Source: Pseudorasbora parva
Taxonomy: Eukaryota; Chordata; Actinopteri; Cypriniformes; Gobionidae
Length of the DNA stretch: 64,000 bases
NCBI RefSeq assembly: GCF_024679245.1
Contig: NC_090173.1
Span: 29,227,660 to 29,291,659 of the forward strand
Direction: 5' to 3'
Under the pieces are notes generated by a model. The model had not been told where the DNA came from. It searched no databases and saw only the letters and a program-made list of their open reading frames with translations. Shown in pieces: positions 60,761 to 64,000 of this stretch; the first letter of the stretch is position 1; the number at the start of each line of letters is the position of its first letter. The translations under genes were made by a program, and so were the position numbers.

Positions 60761-61395
60761 GAAGGAGCTGGATGAGGAACACTGCTTAGGGGCTTCAGCA
60801 ATGCTGCGTTCTGTTAATGCACTATTAACTTTATTTGAGCTGACTTCCCATTTGATCTTCTGCGGTGGGGTCACTCAGTGATGGGCCATTTCTTTCCATA
60901 TCACACCGTAATGAAATTTCCAAAGCCTACAATAATAATAATAATACAAATAATAATAATATATTAAAAAAGAGAGGAAAAAACAAACAAGTGAAATAAT
61001 GCAGGTGATGTTGGCTGGCTGCCCTTGCTGTCAGACGTTACAGGCAATTCCTTGCCTCCATTTTCCATGTTACAATGAATACATTTCACAGCTCACTTGC
61101 TCTAAAGTGTGGGTGGTACAGCATAACAACCTACACCATGTGAGAGAATATCTAACACTTTCACCTCTCTCTTTTTCTCTGGCGTTGCAGTAAAGCGAAG
61201 CGAGTCTCCAAACCTCCACACTCAGCCAAGCTCATCAATTATTGAGGCTGCACATCGGCCCCACAAAATCTGATGCTTTAAATGTAGTTTTGTGTTACAG
61301 TCTGAGCGAAAAAGCTGATGCAGAGGAAAGGCTTATTTCGCTCCTGCGCGCTACTGTGCGGTCTTTGGCAGGGCTACATTGCGTTAAACAGTCTG

Positions 61396-61423
61396 CAAAA
61401 TAAAATAAAATAAAATAAAATAA
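61396..61423. repeat. (TAAAA)n short tandem repeat
   Basis: Five to six pentamer units. Confidence 0.9.
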
Positions 61424-61776
61424 TAGAAGATAATAAAATAATGAAGACATTGGCTTCACAAATGTTACTCTAAAGTGACAGTGATGTTTAAAATATGCTA
61501 AAAATGTTTTGATGAATGTTCACACTGAGACAAAAACAGCCAAGTCAAGCACAATGACATCAATATGTAACTGAATTGCTGTAGGAGTGATGATTTTACA
61601 ACTAAAAAGAAAGTAGCCAATTGGTCACAATTACTGCATGTTGTTGCTATGAAATGTGTTCTATTTAATTGTATGCCAATATATATATGGAAGTATTACA
61701 TCAATTAAAAATATCTAAATATAAAAAATAATTGTTAATGTTATTTGTTTTATACTACTACTACTACTAATACTAC

Positions 61777-61855
61777 AAATTAAATAGTTAATATTATTAT
61801 TATTATTAGTAGTATACTAATAATAATAATAATAATAATAATAACTATTTAATTA
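61777..61855. repeat. Palindromic ATT/AAT repeat
   Basis: AAATTAAATAGTTAAT followed by (ATT)n is mirrored by (AAT)n and AACTATTTAATT, so the whole segment can fold back on itself. Confidence 0.75.
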
Positions 61856-62402
61856 ACTAGAGTTATTATTAACTTTTTCCCCACCAGTGTTTTTTAGAGT
61901 CGCCAGCCACCGCCAGCATTTTTGATCCAATCTTTAAAATGAACATGCAATATATCAAAAGAAAGAAAAGAGCCTCTGCTTTAAACAACATAAATAAATA
62001 ATGACTCTAGCGTCATGCATTATTTTTTATCAACACTTGAATGTGGCTAAGTTTCATTAAAAAAAAAAAAATAAATTAAGCCAATATCTGAAGAAAATCA
62101 TGTTTTTGTCAAAAACTATGAGAATATCAGATTCAGTACGTTTATCAAAATCATTGATTGTGTATATCAAGTCCATCAACTCCCCGAAGCATCACAGTCC
62201 CGTAGCTAATCCTAGGTTGACATTTCACTCTGTGACATTAGGCAGTTTTGATTTTTTATGCTGTTCAATGTTGATGATCTCATTATTTTTGTTGATGATC
62301 TCATCAATTTTCATAAGCGTCTGCTTACATATATCACTTGTTTCTGCTTCTTCTTCATCTGTGTTTTGATCCAGAGATTCTATTTCAGGAAATGTGTCAT
62401 TG

Positions 62403-62921
62403 TAGCCTAGAAATCTAGACGCACCCTAGCGGCAGCAAATCTAATCTGCCGCGAGTGTCGTCTAGCAACTCTCAATACACTTCTGAGCTGTAAAATCCAA
62501 ACTCTGGTCAGGCCAATCACATCGTGTATAGAGTCGGTGGGCGGGGCTTAACAGAATGAAGGCAGAGTTGCGTTTGCGTGCTACTAGTAAACACAGAAAC
62601 TGGCGAACGGCGGTCTCTCGAATCAGCTTTGACAGCGACTCTGGAAGACTTGGAGTTAAGCTTTTCTCTGAGAAAAGAACGGCACTGAAGTCATTCTTAA
62701 AAAGGGAAGATGTGTTCGGAGTTTTGCCGACCGGATGCGGTGAAAGTTTAATCTGTCAACGAGCTCTGCTTCACCTTCGTTGCTCTGGTTGGTGTAGCGC
62801 TATCCTATCGTGTGCAGAGGGAGTTTGAAAGACAACCGTTTATCCCGTCCCTCAGATTGAGCCCTGTCTATGGTGAGTTTCCAGACCAAACATCTTGATG
62901 TGGGTCTGGCTTGTCAAGCTA
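62403..62921 (+). mobile_element. TAGCC-ended element with perfect 9-bp TSD
   Basis: It starts TAGCCTAGAAATCTAGACGC and ends GGGTCTGGCTTGTCAAGCTA. The 9-bp direct repeat GTGTCATTG flanks it (62394-62402 and 62922-62930). A 9-bp duplication fits Mutator-like elements best; an 8-bp class cannot be fully excluded. It carries a helicase-like open frame (62556-62828). Confidence 0.8.
62556..62828 (+). pseudogene. RecQ-helicase-like fragment inside element
   Basis: The 90-residue frame contains ALKSFLKREDVFGVLPTGCG followed by ESLICQRALL, which resembles the motif I (Walker A) region of RecQ-type helicases, usually of the form LPTGxGKSxxxQ. The invariant Lys is replaced by Glu here and no other helicase motif follows, so it cannot be an active ATPase. 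It is probably a captured gene piece carried by the mobile element. The identification rests on one motif. Confidence 0.5.
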
Positions 62922-62930
62922 GTGTCATTG

Positions 62931-64000
62931 CACTCCAACAGTGAAACATGGAAAGCCAGAAAATTCCGTCGATGGCAGGAAAGTGTTGTCTCATACATGA
63001 TGGAAACATCCACTACATAATTTGATGCTTGGGATTCAATCTTTAAAAACTGCTAAATTGCTGAATTTAAGACAAAATTATCAGTGTTCTATTGTGCATA
63101 TAATTATGTAAAACATTATGTTTATATATTTTTTGTTTATATCATCATAATAACAAAAATGAAGTCAAGAAAAACAATATTTGATGCTAGATCTTTAATA
63201 TGAGTTCAGGTTTTACTGTGCAAACCATCTAAAAGCTAGTTAACTAACTGTCCATTCTGTCCTGCCCTTATTTTATTTCAAGAGTACTTTCGAGGTGTGC
63301 TGAGGAGGGCCGGTAATCCCACCGCACTCGTGGAACTGATTTAGGTTTATTGTCTTGTGTGCAGATTGGTCCAATCCAGACCGGGGCTGCTCATTTTAAT
63401 GGCTGAATGTGGCACAGTAATTTAACATTTTGGCACAAAAAGGAGCCACCGCAGGGGGGCTGTGAACAGTCAGTTGGATATGGCAAGGGGACAGTCATGT
63501 GAAATCGCAGACCGAATGTGAGCGGTTAGAGGCCAATCCTGGCTCATTGTAATCAGCTAATTAAGCACTTCAGTCAGGCCGGTGAAGGCTGCCACATTTC
63601 CCTTTGTTATCAAACTCATTATTTGAGGTAAAAAAAAAAAAAAAAAAGGAAGGGAACACTAACAAGATGGACTAGGAAGCTCAGTATGAGCGTATGAAAG
63701 TATGAGCAGGAGGTTGAGATGTGACATCTCTCTCTCATTCTCTGTAACATCTTGGGCCAGATCTGGAATCTGATACTCTCAGAATGCAAACACAAACTGC
63801 TTGGCTGATCTGCGGGATAATGGGAGCGTGGATGTGTATCAGTGGCATAACTGCGCCAGAGAAACAGACGGTAATTACCATTGCCCTCTCTCTCACACCT
63901 CCAGTGCGCACACACAGGAAATGGGAAATGGGCTCAGGCGATAGCGAGCCACCTAGCCTCCTCACCTCATTCCCCACCAATTCAAACTAATCTACTTCTT
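62931..64000. other. Intronic sequence, candidate conserved block
   Basis: 63280-63620 is repeat-free, balanced and has homeodomain-like TAATCAGCTAATTAAGCAC (about 63551-63569) and CCAAT-like motifs. An A run lies at about 63631-63647. The two short frames at 63619-63990 have no known domain. No RBFOX1 start exon found. Confidence 0.4.

Larger units (their letters stand above)
60761..62402. other. Intronic sequence, AT-rich
   Basis: Contains (AAAAT)n at 61396-61423 and a palindromic (ATT)n/(AAT)n segment at about 61777-61855. No gene seen. Confidence 0.5.

Overview
The window reads as intronic DNA of a teleost fish, most likely a cyprinid. Supporting signs are an AT-rich background, many (CA)n, (TA)n and (CT)n microsatellites, Tc1-like elements, hAT-type miniature elements with 8-bp duplications, and a tRNA-derived SINE. 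There is no bacterial-style gene packing. Almost all long open frames are translations of microsatellites or transposon remnants.

The one host gene that can be supported is on the minus strand: six consecutive coding exons of an RBFOX1 (Fox-1/A2BP1) RNA-binding splicing regulator. In transcription order they are 23682-23440 (243 nt, N-terminal region), 13172-13029 (144 nt, start of the RRM with RNP2), 11696-11643 (54 nt), 10723-10631 (93 nt, RNP1), 8970-8910 (61 nt, end of the RRM) and 7147-7094 (54 nt, start of the C-terminal region). All have GT-AG borders and join in one frame. Start-codon exons lie upstream of 23682, either unrecognised here or beyond 64000. The C-terminal exons lie to the left of position 1. 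So 23683-64000 is part of a very large 5' intron and 1-7093 is part of a downstream intron.

The most informative regulatory layout is around the 93-nt exon. In-frame skipping of this exon removes RNP1. UGCAUG, the binding site of RBFOX proteins themselves, touches both of its splice sites and recurs four more times in the preceding 919-nt intron. The 54-nt exon at 7094-7147 has a 142-nt (CT)n microsatellite in the place of its polypyrimidine tract, and two UGCAUG sites just downstream.

The rest is a layered transposon landscape. It includes a complete-ended but dead Tc1-like element (19247-20870) inside an older foldback element, a second Tc1-like element with an internal deletion (57749-58799) and a truncated third (51988-52414). 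There are hAT elements with perfect 8-bp duplications (690-882, 2433-3818, 12307-12822), several palindromic elements bounded by TTAA, and a TAGCC-ended family with about 9-bp duplications, one copy of which carries a helicase-like fragment. A compound (GACA)29(GATA)35 array lies at 40637-40892. Several repeat-free blocks look like candidate conserved regulatory DNA, notably 14850-15250 and 32830-33360. I found no sign of a wholly new gene system; the best leads are cis-regulatory.
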